From Drosophila miranda (taxonomy: Eukaryota > Arthropoda > Insecta > Diptera > Drosophilidae): a stretch of 64,000 nucleotides of DNA. Location: contig NC_046675.1 in assembly GCF_003369915.1 (NCBI RefSeq), positions 16,802,001-16,866,000 on the forward strand. The letters are read 5' to 3'. The notes below the pieces were generated by a model. It worked only from the letters and a program-made list of their open reading frames with translations. It made no database searches and was not told the origin of the DNA. This document shows, in pieces, positions 12,101-24,852 of this stretch (positions within the stretch are counted from its first letter, which is position 1; every line of letters begins with the position of its first letter). The position numbers and the translations under genes are program-made.

Positions 12101-15100
12101 GCTGCTCATTATTTTGCATTTCGTTCGCTTCTCCTTCCCTGTCTCGTCCCTGACTAAATTCGATCTCTCAATTGTGTCTCCAACAGATGCGCCCGTCTGC
12201 AGCAGCAGCAGCATCAGTGTGATTGGTGCCTCGCTGGAGGAGGCCGTGCCCATACCGTGCCGCGTCAACTCAGATCCGCCCGAAATCGATTTCGAATGGA
12301 CATTCTCAAGCAGCGGCGAGCATTTCGAGGTGCCGTCTGGACATTATGCCACCATACAGGACCCCACCATGACCACCACCAACGATGTGAGGCGCACCAT
12401 TGTGGAGGCCAACGAGACGCACTTCGAGAGCTATGGTAGGTGTCTAGTATTACAATAGTTTTTGGCCTACCTCCAGGTCCAAGTCCGGGTCCAGGTCCAA
12501 GTCCAGGTCCATACATATGCATATGCATTACGGGTAGTCCTGGCCAAGGCGAGGCGAGGCGAAGAATTTGCATGTGCTTGCACTTGAGCAGGCATTAGAA
12601 ATTAACATTTCGCAGAGCCACCTTGGCCCAGAGGTGTGACCGAACAATGACTGTGGTACGGTGTTGGTGTGGGCAGAGTTTTATCAAAACTATGCCACAT
12701 ACTGGTACATAGTATAATCGCAAATTGGATTATCTGCTGCTGTGGCCCAGTTGGCTTGACTGAGCTGCTTAAGCAAGCAGAACTTATTTCATTTAACTTT
12801 GGCCGAAAAGAGAAAAGGGAATGCGGGAATAAGGGGCATTTATTTGAGATACCCAAAACTGAATTGCAACTTTCCATTTGCTACCTGGTTCTTTTCGCAC
12901 AGTGGAAACGGTCAGCGAACTGATCTATACACCCAAGGGTGAGCGGGACTATGGGACGCTGGCCTGTTACGGCCGGAATGCCATTGGCAAGCAATCGGAC
13001 CCGTGTCTGTTTCAGGTGGTGCCGGCAGGTGAGTCTCGGCTTTATATTGCTTATTCAGTATGCTCTTAGAAATGTGTGTTGTCATTCGTATCGTATTATA
13101 TACAATATGTTTATAATCCCACTTGTGTTTATTTTATTCGATCAACTCACAGCCAAGCCGGGGGCATTACGGAATTGTACGCTGCGTCCGTATGTGGTGA
13201 CCTCCGCCTCGCTGAATTCATCGAATCAGACGACAATGCATGCCAATCAAATGTTGCAAACACAATACGGCAGACACGAGTCGAATTACCCGCATATGGA
13301 GTACGTACGTGAGCGCCATAACAACAACAGCGGCAAGAATGCCACTGGCCACCGGAACAATGCTTCCAATAAAAATATGAAGGGCAAAACAAATGCTGGC
13401 CACATGAAATCTAATAATAAGCAGACACGGCCACCACCCCGACCAGAGGCCCTGCCACTGCCACAGCCACAGCCACAGCCAGCGGGATATGTCCTCAGTC
13501 AACAGCAATTGCAGCGCCTCAAAAAGCGAACGTCATTTACACCGTCCCAGACATTGGCAGCCATCGAGAGCCAGCGCCAGAGGAAGCAACAGCAGCAGCA
13601 ACAACAGCAGCCGCCAGGAGCCAACACTGGAAAGTCGTCCAAGGCACTGGCCAACGATAAACAGGCTGATGGATTGCCGGCCAAGTCGCCAAAGCAGCGC
13701 ACGCGACGAGCCAGTAGCCAAAGCCAACAGAAGAGACAACAGAAACAACTGAATTCAGGCGGCACCAAGCTCGGGCTCGGGCTTGAGCTTGGGCTCGGGG
13801 CATCAATAACAACAAGCCAGAAGATGCCGCCGAGCCAGAGTCAGGCAGCAAAATCAAATTTATCAATGTCACATGTAGAACGGACTGGAGTGGTTGCTGC
13901 AGCAAGGGATGGGGACAATGGCAAACTGCCAGCAAAGTATTTTAATAAGCGACAGAAAAACATGCACGAACAGAAGAAACAGAAGAAAGAGCTGGAGCTC
14001 CTGCAGCAGCAGCAAAGGCGGGGGGCAAGCGTAAACGAGCACAACAGCAATATAATCCATCATTATGCAACGCCAAAGCGAGGAAAACGGCAGGCAGCAA
14101 ATGACATCTTAGCAACGGTGGCAGCAGCAGCAACATCAGCATCAGCAGAAGCAGCATCATCATCATCTTCATCTTCATCTTTAGTGGCAGCTACAACAAA
14201 ATCAGCTGCGACAAGAGCCGCCGCCACAGCCGCCATAGCAACTGAAAGGGAGGGCACAGGCAGCAGCAGCAGTAGCAGCGTTGGAGTCGAGGACAACATG
14301 CCCACAATGAGACGGGCACGCAAATCTTTGGCCATCATTGGCAGTAGCAATGTCAGCAGCAGGGTGAACAAGCAGCAGCAGCAACAGTCGATGCCGCCAA
14401 ATGCACCGCAAATAAGCAACAAGCCAGCGGCAGCTGCAATTAGCGGCAACAATGTAAAGGAAACAACGGCATCAGCAGAAGCAGCAGCAGCAACAGCAAC
14501 AGGAGTCCGGGTAGAAGTCAAAGACAAGCCAGCCTCTAATGATCCTGCCAAGACAGAAGACAATGCCGAGGAGGATGAGAATAATGATGATGATGATGAC
14601 GATGATGATGATGATGATGAGGCAGACACAGAAGCCGAGGCTGAAGCTGAGGCAGAGGTGGAGCCGGAGCCGGAGGATGATGACGATGCAGACCTGGATG
14701 AAGATGTTGCCGAGCTGCAAAGGGATGCCGAGTACATGGCCGATGGGCCCAGCGACTTGGACGAGTATGAGACTGTCGAGCATGTGGATATGTTGTCACT
14801 GGAGCAGCAACTGGACCTGGAGTCGCTCGAAGATAATGTCGATGCTGAGGATGATGGTGACAATGCTGATATCGATATCGACGACGATATGTACAACGTT
14901 AGCGATGATGACTTTGTGGCCAGCGTGGCCCTCTCCACCTCCGACACAACAACAACAACAACAACAACCACAATGAGAAGCGTGACCACAATGCCGGTGA
15001 GGGCCAGCACTCCACCCGCCTCCGCCGAGTGGCAGCAGCCGCATTTCGACTATTCACGCATGGAGTACAGCTTTAGCAATGGCGTAGTCACGCAGAGCCT

Positions 15101-18100
15101 GCTGGGTGTTGGAGCAGGCGGTGTGGGTGGAGGTGGAGTTGGAGCAGCAGCCGCACACGATGGCCAGTCCGGTGGGGGCACCATCAATTTTGATAATTAC
15201 GACAACATCATCTACTCCACGATGGAGCTGGAGTGCATGCCCGGCTACGATGGGGGACTGCAGCAGCAGTTCTTCCTGGAGGCCTACGACTCCAAGACCA
15301 AGAAGCTGCGCCTGAACATGAGCAGCACATACGTGGATGTGCCAGTGTTTCGAATCGATCTGACAGGTGAGTGATTGGATAAGCATATAATCTGATTTCA
15401 CGCACGGCTCAGTCACAGGCATCAATCATCCCTTGATACAGTGAGTTTTTAAAGGATTAGAGAATGTGGTCTTCAAAAGCGATTCCTATTCGAATTTCCT
15501 CAGCAGCTGTCCTACCTCAAGGAGCAATCCACAGTCCGCAATCCGCAATCCGTGTTCTTTGCACAAAACTTGTTTAAACAGTCCGTTTCCTAGGAAACTA
15601 AATTGCTCTCGGACTTTAATGGTTTAGGGGGGAAATCCAATATTTCCGCCGACCTACGCAGCCCCAAGCATTGTTTTATTACACGATGCTTATGCATTAT
15701 TATATTTAAATGAGGTTGGCTTAGAAGTCTCGGGTCCTACCACTGGTGTTGGCGCTACAATATTTACAGTGCTCTGCCGAAAGCCGCAAACTAAAGACTT
15801 GACTTTCATGCGGCCAGTATCCGGAGCAGGCAGCAACAACAGCAATAGCAACAGGAAAAACAAAAACAAATCAAAGTAACAAACTGAGCAAAAAGTTGAG
15901 CTGGCAAAATTGCGCGTTGGCCTCAAGACAAGGACTAGGGTGGGGGTGGGGAGGAGAGTAGTACGTGGGGCAAAAAGGAGAGCCGAGCCAGAGCCAGAGA
16001 GCAGTACGCAGATTAATTAGTTGAGGCTGCCAGGACCTCATCCTGCCCCACACCCCGACCATTGCGGGCACATGCTGCTGCCTGTTTTGTTGTAATGAAT
16101 TTCAGCTAGTCAGCAAAACTTTTATGCCAATGGCGTTTTGAGGTGGGGACTTGGATGGTGGTATACTCGTAGATTCCCGTTGGTTGGCAGAAGCAGGAGC
16201 AGGCGCCCCAGGGTGCCCCAGGGCACGTCAACGCCAACGGCGACCAGGCAAGGGGGCAGCAGAAAGTGGCCAACACTCGAATCGCACTGTTGAAAAAACG
16301 GCAAGATTTATCTGAGAGCTAACAGCGAAACGAAAATTATAATATTACATTTGATTCTGTGGTGCAAAAACCCGGCCCCAGCAGAGCCGCGACTAGCCGA
16401 AAATGAGGCGAGTTAATGAGCCACATTTTGGATTATTAAAGTTGGCAACTTGGCAACTTGGCGTGGGGCAGAACAGATCTGATCCCTGCTCCCCAGTGCT
16501 GCAGTGGCATCTTTTTTCGTAAGCTCTATCGATGACTCCAGCAAGTGACTCCAGCAAGTGACTCCAGCACATCCCCATCACCCATACAAGGTGGGGGCTC
16601 GCTCGGGTCTGTGCATCCAACGATATTTGCAAAGTCAAACGAAGCGTAAAGTCACGATTAGTTAGACAGGCGTGTTAACGACGCTGTCAGAGGGAATGCC
16701 GGGGTAAGCCATCGGCGAGCCTGCGCCTGCCTCCTTCCCGAGTGTTTTTGTTCTTGCGGCTTGCCAATGTATGCGTATTAGTTCTGCCACGCCTCGCCCA
16801 GCGCCCAGCGCCCAACGCCCTACGCCCTACCATAGCGTAGCATGGCATAGCGCACTTGTAGTTGCCATTTTAATGAGCTGCTATCGGTGCAGGGAGAGAG
16901 CACAAACAAAACTTTTGATGCGCGCATTAAGAAAAACCAGAAAATAGAAAAACAAAACGGAAAACGCGAAACTCGAAACGGGAAACGGGAAAAACTGAAC
17001 AAGAAAAAGAAGGCACACGGGAGAAAGTTTTCAGTTTTATGCGCGCTCTCGTTCTCGGAGCCGAAGTTTCGCACCGCGACGTGCTAATTAAATGCCTGTT
17101 TGCCTAATGAAGTTTGCACTGCAATACAAGTTTTAAATTAATGATCGGGTCAGGTCATCTCTGCCTCTACTTCCACCTCTACCTCTATCACTGTCTCATG
17201 ACCATTTTTCTTTGAATTTTTGCCTCCACAGATCTGATGCCCATGGACTACTTTCCCGATGCCCATCCGGCCTTGCATTTGGTTGTCTACAGCGTCAATC
17301 AGAAGGGTCGCTCCGAGCCGATTGTCCTCGAGAATGTGCCCATCAATGAGGCGGACAAGCGTTCAGGTAGGTGTTTGGGTGAGCGCAAACAAAAAAAAAC
17401 AAAAAACACGGGGGAAAAACTGCAAAGTTTTCCCCAAGGGGTAGTAGGACGCGGCAAACTTCTCTCCTGAAGCAGAAGCAGGACACACACAGGGGTAGGG
17501 AGAGAAGCTGAGCATTCATTGCTTTTTAAGCACCATTTCACCTTTAAAAAGTCATTCAAGTATTTGCATATTCTGCTTAACCGTTTTAGTTTCTTTCTTT
17601 CATTCATTCATTCATTTTTTTTGTTGGCTTGTGGTTGTTGCTGCTTCTGTTGTAAGTACAATTGCTCTTTTATTTAACGAGTTTTGTTTACGTTGCAACT
17701 CCACTTTAGTCCCACCTCCAGCCTCCGCCTCCGCCTCAGTCCCAGTCCCATCTTTAACTCCAACTCCACTTCCCGAGCTGTCCAAAGTAGTGACACAAAG
17801 ATTTCTTATTCAAGCTTTGTTATTCAGCTTTGACGCTAATTTTCTTTAAAAGTTTTTCCGCTCCTTGCAACAATTGAGGTAAAAAGTGAGAAAGTGCGTG
17901 TATGTTTACTATTGTTGTGTGTTGTGTGTGTTTTCGAGTCTTATAGCTGGTAGATCAGGTATTTGAAAAGCAGGTTTTACACGCACTTTTCACTGAACAA
18001 ATAATGAAACGGAAAAAATTTAAAAAAGCCGAAGCATTCGATGCTCTTAAAGATCGATCGTTTTTGTAGTAAATACAAGTTAAGATATTAAAACTAAGGT

Positions 18101-21100
18101 ATAACAAAAACTACAAATAATAATACGAGTAAGAGATTGATACATTTTCGAACAATTGGTAAAAGACACACGTGCAGGCATTTTATAGGTACTTTCGGAC
18201 TGAAAAGTGCAATTTTCGTTGAAGAAAAGGTTCAACTAGCCATTACTCAGTGCGAAAAAGAACAAAGTTCAGACCGGTCAAAGTTTTTGTCAGCCTCATT
18301 AAGCCTCACTTAATCGAAATGAAGTATGTATTTACAAACATTCCCTTTACACACTATTTGCATATAAATTCTATGATTTCCATTACGATTGACCTCACCT
18401 CTGGTTCTGAATCTGGTTCTGGCTCTGTCTTTGTCCCTGTCCTTGTCTTAGGCTTCCTTCTCGCTTTCTCGTTCTGTGGAAGAGGCATTTATAATTGTAT
18501 TCCCAAATGCTATGTCATCTGATATTATGGTTAAATTGCATTTGTTGTCTCTAATTCAATCATGAGCAAATTATGCACAATGATTGCTGAAGCCAGCATT
18601 CGGGACATTCATTGAATCAACAATTCCAGTGCCAACACCACCTGACCAACATCATCATTCCCATCTTTGGCATCAGGCGGGCATCAGGGCCGCACTGAGT
18701 TATGTATTACTTACGTTCTAATGCTGTCCGCACTTGGTCAGCCAATAATGTTTATCTGCACAATTGCATATTTGTACGGTCCGGTTACCAATCACCATGA
18801 ACAACAAATCCACTCAATCATCTCCTTAATGCGCTCCAGACACCCACGACGACCAGCTGCCCAGCAGCCCAACAGCCCAACAGACGGCAGGGCAACAGGA
18901 GAGGGCACTGGCAGAAGGCCATTATTTGGGGAGTCTGAGCATAGATTGAACGCTGGGCAGGGCAGCTTAGCCGAGCGAGCATATTATATCACAGTCAGTT
19001 CGGTTACAGTTCGCCCTCAGACTCGGTTCGTGAGTGGGCGACCTAATTTCTGAGGCATGCAACACTTATGTACATATGTACATATGTATGTATCTGGATA
19101 AGTAGAGATGCAATCCACCTACGTCAAGTGTCAATATTTGCACCTCGGCAAATTTAAAAGCTTTTCTTTCGACAGCAGCGGGAAGGGGGCCGAAACTGAG
19201 TTTGGGCGGTGCGGCGTTGGTAGAAGCATTTTACATTGCAACACTTGATGCCACATTAATGTAAATATAATCAATTTCATGTTTTAGCCAAAAAAAAAGG
19301 AATACACGCAAGAAATGAGAGAAAGGCAAAACCCCAACAGAGAAAAGAGATATCTTGTTATGCTAAACTGACATACAGAGATTCCCCAGGAGTTACATTA
19401 TTCCAACAAACCAACCAAACAACCCCTGCACCCGCACCCACACCCGCACCCGAACCCGCACATACACATAAGACCCACACTGCCACACTCTGTGGTCGCT
19501 ACTGGGGCGTCAAGGTAACAACGCATCAGAGGCAGACGACAGCAGCGGAAGGCAGGCAGACAGTGGAGCTCAAGCTACAGCTCCAGCTCCAGCTCCAGCT
19601 CGAGCTCAAAGCCATCCCGAGCGCACAAAATATAAACGATTACTGTACGACAAGAAAAAATACATTAAACATGTCTTATCTGAATACAATATCCCCAAAA
19701 GACAACGGTGCAGAAAGTAAAGTAAAATAAAATAAAATTATATGTTACGGAGGATCGAAGTGGTGGGCCGGGCCGGGCCGGGAACGGAAATGTGACCGCC
19801 ATTGCAATAGATGACAGGCTCCCGGCTCCCAGGCTCCCAGGCTCCCAGTCTCCTTTTCTTCGTGTCTGCCTCTTGCCAGACTCCGCACAATGTATCGCGT
19901 GTATCGCATCCACAACGCTTCCTTTATTTATGCTTACTTTGTGTAAACGCATTGCCGACCTGAAGCCCACATGAGCAAGACAGGCGGAGAGTAACCATGG
20001 AAGGTGGAGTGGGAGTACGAGTATGTAGAAAGCAACGTAGCGCGCTGCCTTACGTATTCCCAATACATTTTAACCAATCCACTTTTTCATCATCTCATCG
20101 AATCATTTATATCACAAACGGGAGCATTAAATCGAATTAAGCTTATGAGAAGACACAGCCGGAAGGAGAATAGCCGGGGTCTTCTTTGCTCTGGGCTGGT
20201 CTGGGATGGTCTGGGATGGCCTCGTCCTGCACTCATCCAAATGAAACTCATGCAAACAATTGGCTTACGAGGGGCACGCAAGGACCAGGCTCGTCCCTCC
20301 TCCGGTGGTTTTGTGGTGAGCACAGGATACAGTACTGGAGTATACTGGTGAGCACAGGTTGCTGGATGGCTCTCAAGTTGGTTGGCTGGTTGGTTGGTTG
20401 GCTGGCAGCTTATCTGCTTAAGTTGGGGCATGTGCATAGTCTAGAGTCCCCGGCTACCGGCACCTGGCACCTGCCACCTGCCACCAGGCACCCCATTCCA
20501 GGTCGTTTTATTGGTAAATATTTGCACAAGTGTGAAAATTTCATTACGCCGCTGTGCTTATATTTAAATTAAATTTCTTTTTCTTTTGGCATCTCATCTT
20601 ATGTGCTCGTCGCCGTCGCCTGGCATCCGCATCCGCATTCGCAACGGCATCAGTTTCAGTTTCAGTTTCAAGTGCCTTCTTCCTGGGTGCCGAATATATA
20701 TTTTATTTGGCAAGCGATTGCTCGATTCGGTTGTATATTCCTTTATGCTCTTTGTTGGGTTTGCTGATGCGATTGGGGATTTGTCGTATGATGGCTGAAA
20801 AAGGAGGCTGGGATCATGCTGAAGAGCATAATGCCGGGGAATGGATGTAGGAACAGCTCCAAAAGGTGTCTGTCTTAGGAAGCAATTCTGCATGTTCGCT
20901 CATAAGTAAAATAGTATATTTCGTACGAGTATTTTATGTACCTATTATATGTATATCCGCAGTGGGTGCATCAATGAATATTCATACGATACCAAGGCAT
21001 ATCACGATGAATTTAAAATGAATTATTATTTCCACATTGGCATGACATTGAATAAGCCAAATAGACTTCGAATTTAATTTGAATCATTCCCGCACCAATC

Positions 21101-24100
21101 TGCCAATCGATTCATAAATCACTTAAGCGCTTGATGAGCATATAAATTAAATAAATATTCGTTATTTATCTGTGTGAAGGAGCGCATTAACGAATGTGTG
21201 ACCAAGAGCTCCGAAATTTCTCACTAACATCCCACCAAGTCCCAGTATTTCAATATAGTAGAGATATATAAATTATCTACACAGGAGTCCCATTGATGTC
21301 CGTCCTAAGTCACCAATCGTCCATTCGATCGCTAGTCATTCGTTCTGCGCCAATTCAATCATTTACCGCGCTGTTTAAATCTAATTAAAATTAAAAAACC
21401 TTGTTTGTCTGCATTTTATTAGCTTTTCCTCAGCGATGGGGCTGTTTATCCAAATACAGTGTGTTACAAAACGTTACAAACGTAAATTGAAATATTCCAT
21501 AAACTGATTAAAGCTGCGCTTAATTAATAACAACAACTAAAACAAATATAAATCTTAATAACATTTTTTTAATATTAGCTATTAATTACTAAATCTGATA
21601 ATATGTTCTCTGAAAAAGAATTTTATAATGAATTAATGTCGTCGAAAATTATGATTAATAAATTTTATATTTTGTTAAATTATTTTGGTAATTTTTTTAA
21701 TGTATAAGAAAACTATGAAACTTTTTCAATTCAATCAACAGTCGTTCAAAAAAATAGATTATTAATTTTATTAATTATGATAGTAAAATTATAAATTAAT
21801 TAAAAATAAAATAACATAATTGACTTATTTATCAATAATGAAATTATGAAAAAAAGTTCTTTGTTCTAGAGACATACACCGCATTAAAATTTAGGCACAA
21901 AAAACCCCCAAAAAGAGTGGGGAAAATATTAATATGTTATTTTTGTACGGAAAATTCAAAAGCGCAATATAATTTTATTTAAAAATTTTGCTTAAAATAA
22001 ACACAAAAAATAATTCTTATTTTTTAATTTTGTTACGGTTCTTGATAACTGGCAACTTGGCACAATTATAGTTACTCCTTTCCTAAAAGACTTTACTATT
22101 TTTGGATCTACATATATATTAATCTGTTCCGCATTAAATCATTCTTCGCTGAAATATCCACTTGAAACACTTGCACCCACGACACGCACTGTACGAATGA
22201 GCAAATATATACATATGTATTTATACGAATTTTTTTAAAAGTCATGTGCCAGCAATTACAACAAACGTACAAATCGGACCCAAACGGGTTCCGTGTGGGG
22301 GTGTGGATGTGTGTGTCTACGTTTGGGAGGATGTGGAAGTGTGTGTGTGTGTGTGTGAGATCGCTTAGACGCAGCCATGCATAAATGAGCAATTTCGCCA
22401 GCGGCGCTGTTTCGTCAACATTTGGCACAGCGGAAAAAGAATATTTATTGATTTGCAACTTTGGCGTTTAGCTGACAAGCCCAGGTTTATAAATTAGCAA
22501 CAGTCGGAGTTCCCGCAGTGCCCGCAGCCCCCTGTGTATGCGCCTCCCTGTTACATTTTGGTAGCATGTCGTTCTGGTATTATACTGTCTCCTGGCCTTC
22601 TCGACTCTCTCGTCCTCTGCCATTCGGCCGATGTTTGCTTATTGAAATTCTGTGTGGCATATCCGCAGGCGCAGGCATGATTTGTTGAATGCTAAATATA
22701 GCCAAAGAGACGGCTCGTGTCGCATCGTTTAGGCAGGCGTATACGCAATGTTTGCGGCCTTGTAATGCATATTCAATTACGATTTCCCAGAAATGCCCCA
22801 AAACGCAAGTAACAGTCAAACGGATTTTAATTGAAATGCTTATCGCCCTATGTTAAAGCATTTGCAAATGAAAAAAACACAGAAATCTAAGGGAGCAACC
22901 AGTGAACGACCGCTGGTCCGTTGGCCACCTCTTGACATGTGTTGTGCGTTTTATGGGCGCCAAATATGAGGGAGAAGGGGCTGTCCGGATGAATGCTGGC
23001 TCGACTGAAAAAGAGCTTGGCGAGCATCATTCAAGTGGCCGCTGCACCCAGTTTATTCGAATCTCAACGAGCAAAAGGCTATTTGTCGGGGTCCCTTACC
23101 TAATATGGCTAGCTGGCCAGTAGAAATGAAACAGATATCATTCCATTTGTATCTCGTACTCTAGCGTTTTATATATGAACCAGATGGTCTCAGTACTACA
23201 AGTAGTTCATAAATTTAAAGCCTTAAAAAACGTCTTTACTGATATTTTCGCTTTTATTTGATCCGAAATATTGTCTTAAGCCAGCAATTTTTGTTATTTA
23301 ATATTAAAAAAAAAGGCAAGGAATGTCACGGAACTTAGTTCCTCTTTTTGACCAAACTTTCTCTGTTTGTCCCAGTTTTCTGCTTTTCTTTTTGCTTACC
23401 AACATGACTTTCATAATCGACTCTTCGTTGGGTTTGTTTTTTTCGCCCAAGACTGTAGGCTCTTTTGCTTTGTTTACCTGGAAACGTGGTAGAGTTGAAG
23501 CATAAAAAGTACTGCAGAAGTTACATACATCTATAGGGGGGGTTTCCATTAATTTCCCCCCATTTATTCAGCCACCTTTTGCATTGCAGACGGACGCATG
23601 GGCCTGTCAATCTTACCCCTCGCAGCTCTGCTTGCCGGAACCCTCTTCACGGTGGGCATAGCCGTGCTCTCCGTGGTGGTCATTGCTGTGCGTAGGCGTC
23701 GCGGCCCAGGAGCCCGGAACATGTGCGACGACAAGGACAAGCATTTGGGTAAGTCAGGCTGCCGAAGAGCGAAGTGCATTCTCGTAGATGATGGTGGTTA
23801 GGAGCTAATGCGCGTCCTCCTGGGCTCTCCTTCGTCCTTTTGGCAGGCATGGATGTGACAGTGACGGCACCTCTGGAAACAGGTGCTGGTCATCAGCGGC
23901 TCGTTGTGGCTTACACTTTGAAGCAGGGCATTGAAAAACAGCCGGACATACTGAGTGCGCAAAAAAGCGCAACTGGCAGTGACACATCGTCGCCGCTGGG
24001 AAATCGGCCGAGTGGTTTATTTATGGGCGGCGGCAGTGGAGGTGGAGGTAGTGCCGGCGGCGCTTCGGCCGCTCCCAGCTCCGGCAACGCTGCGAGCCAT

Positions 24101-24852
24101 AAAACGACGGATTATGTAAGTGCGAGGCCCATCATATATGCCGGAGAGGCGTTGCAACCTGACTCTCTGCCATTTGTTTATTGCAGGATGTGAGTGCACC
24201 GCACCTGAGCAGCCCGCCCTCCCAGTCCAGCACCCTCCGGCTGGAGAGCGATACTGCCGCGGGCGTTGCCAAGGGGTATCAGACATCATCGTTGGGTGGG
24301 ACGGCCACGGCTCCCCCGCTCCTGTACGATGCCATGCCCACGCTCAGTCGCTACGAGCAGCTGGGTCTCAACATGGGAAACTATGCTGTCGGCGGCGGTG
24401 GGGGTGGTGGCAGCAACAGCACGCTCAGCTCTGCCAGCAGCACCGTTAACGCGGCAAGTAATGCGCTGGCCAACGGTGCGGCTGGTGGGGGAGGGGGAGG
24501 TTCGAGCAGCCACTACGCCCATCACTTGCATCATACGTTGCCCCACAACATGGCCCAGCAGCCCACATCGGGCCACAGTCTGCAGCGGGGAGGCCATGAT
24601 CCGACACTCACCCTGGCCGACTACCTGACCACCAGCAGTCTGATAGACTACAATTTGAGCAAGGCAGCAGCCGCTGGATCGCCGATGGCGATGCCCACCC
24701 ACATGACGCTGCCCAAGGGCCTGGGCCTGGGCTCGGTGATGGCCGGGACGAGCCTGTCGCCGTCGCAGCTCAACACCATCACGCACAAGTCCAGTGCCGG
24801 ACGCAATCACATCATCACGGACACCTTGCCCGGACCCGAAAGCTGCGTCTAA
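172..24852 (+). CDS. Sidestep-family Ig-superfamily receptor (3' part of gene; 5' exons lie before the window)
   Basis: A type I membrane receptor of the sidestep (Side) family, whose members bind Beaten-path proteins in axon guidance and synaptic partner choice (family knowledge). Exons: 172-310, 390-459, 609-719, 4601-4807, 4915-5060, 5301-5451, 6783-6913, 6991-7150, 12187-12435, 12903-13028, 13153-15366, 17232-17366, 23590-23748, 23847-24115, 24187-24852. All junctions are GT-AG and in phase, giving 1643 codons here. Five Ig domains are each coded by an exon pair with the Cys-Trp-Cys pattern (for example LTCEV, VTWLN, YRCQA in Ig2). An FN3 domain follows in exons 11-12, then a TM helix (about residues 1284-1311) with an RRRR stop-transfer and a Gly/Ser-rich cytoplasmic tail ending ESCV. 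Five Ig plus FN3 plus TM is the sidestep architecture; which paralogue (possibly side-II/CG34371) I cannot settle. Oddity: a giant low-complexity insertion in the FN3 domain. The start codon lies outside the window. Confidence 0.92.
752..784. repeat. (CT)n(CA)n compound microsatellite
   Basis: About nine CT units run directly into about seven CA units. It is intronic. Confidence 0.9.
1007..1033. repeat. G-rich GGTGG/GGGTGG tract
   Basis: Repeated runs of G interrupted by single T or C. It is intronic and could form a G-quadruplex on the + strand (inference). Confidence 0.8.
3156..3184. repeat. (GTCGCC)n hexanucleotide repeat
   Basis: Almost five perfect GTCGCC units in the third intron of the sidestep-like gene. 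Confidence 0.9.
5452..6782 (+). other. Intron (1.3 kb) of the sidestep-like gene
   Basis: Donor GTAAGT at 5452 and acceptor cattgcag ending 6782. A/T-rich, with no recognised gene or element. Confidence 0.75.
7151..12186 (+). other. Intron (5.0 kb) of the sidestep-like gene
   Basis: Donor GTGAGT at 7151 and acceptor tccaacag ending 12186. It holds short CA/GT microsatellites (7497-7512, 9101-9115), a degenerate cgttaccc repeat near 9946-9975 and long A/T-rich stretches. No nested gene is convincing. Confidence 0.7.
12436..12902 (+). other. Intron (467 bp) with a 12-bp minisatellite
   Basis: Donor GTAGGT at 12436 and acceptor tcgcacag ending 12902, splitting Ig5. Near 12474-12511 there are about six units of a degenerate caggtccaagtcc motif. 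Confidence 0.75.
13153..15366 (+). other. Giant 2.2-kb exon of the sidestep-like gene carrying a low-complexity insertion
   Basis: The exon opens with the first FN3 strand ([15 protein letters not shown]), then runs about 600 residues of biased sequence (Asn/Lys/Gln, poly-Gln, Ala/Ser, Asp/Glu, Thr). It resumes FN3-like sequence at about 15061 ([35 protein letters not shown]). The frame stays open for 738 codons between a good acceptor (actcacag at 13152) and donor (GTGAGT at 15367). Repeats: CAG/CAA at 13588-13608, GAT/GAC at 14583-14622, ACA at 14945-14970. The insertion is extracellular, because it precedes the TM helix. An internal intron removing much of it is possible but not needed for frame. 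Confidence 0.85.
15367..17231 (+). other. Intron (1.9 kb) of the sidestep-like gene
   Basis: Lies between the two FN3 exons. It contains a threefold repeat of gactccagcaagt (about 16532-16567) and degenerate gcccagcgccc/gccctac repeats near 16797-16830. Nothing else is recognised. Confidence 0.7.
17367..23589 (+). other. Large intron (6.2 kb) before the transmembrane exon
   Basis: Donor GTAGGT at 17367 and acceptor gcattgcag ending 23589. It contains cagctc repeats (19577-19608), ggctccca repeats (about 19817-19850), a GT microsatellite (22339-22357) and a strongly A/T-rich block (about 21440-22040). No convincing gene was seen on either strand. Confidence 0.65.
22339..22357. repeat. (GT)n microsatellite
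   Basis: About nine GT units inside the large intron. Confidence 0.85.

Noticed and set aside
12939-13152. Open frame running from before exon 11 through the 124-nt intron
   Set aside because: Exon 10 is read in another frame with Ig5 sequence, and GTGAGT/acag sites join exons 10 and 11 in phase. The run-through is chance.
14063-15010. Minus-strand 315-codon open frame opposite the low-complexity exon
   Set aside because: It is the mirror of repetitive codons (GAT, CAG, ACA) on the sense strand, giving Ser/Val/Ile runs with no domain. The + strand frame is flanked by FN3 sequence and splice sites.
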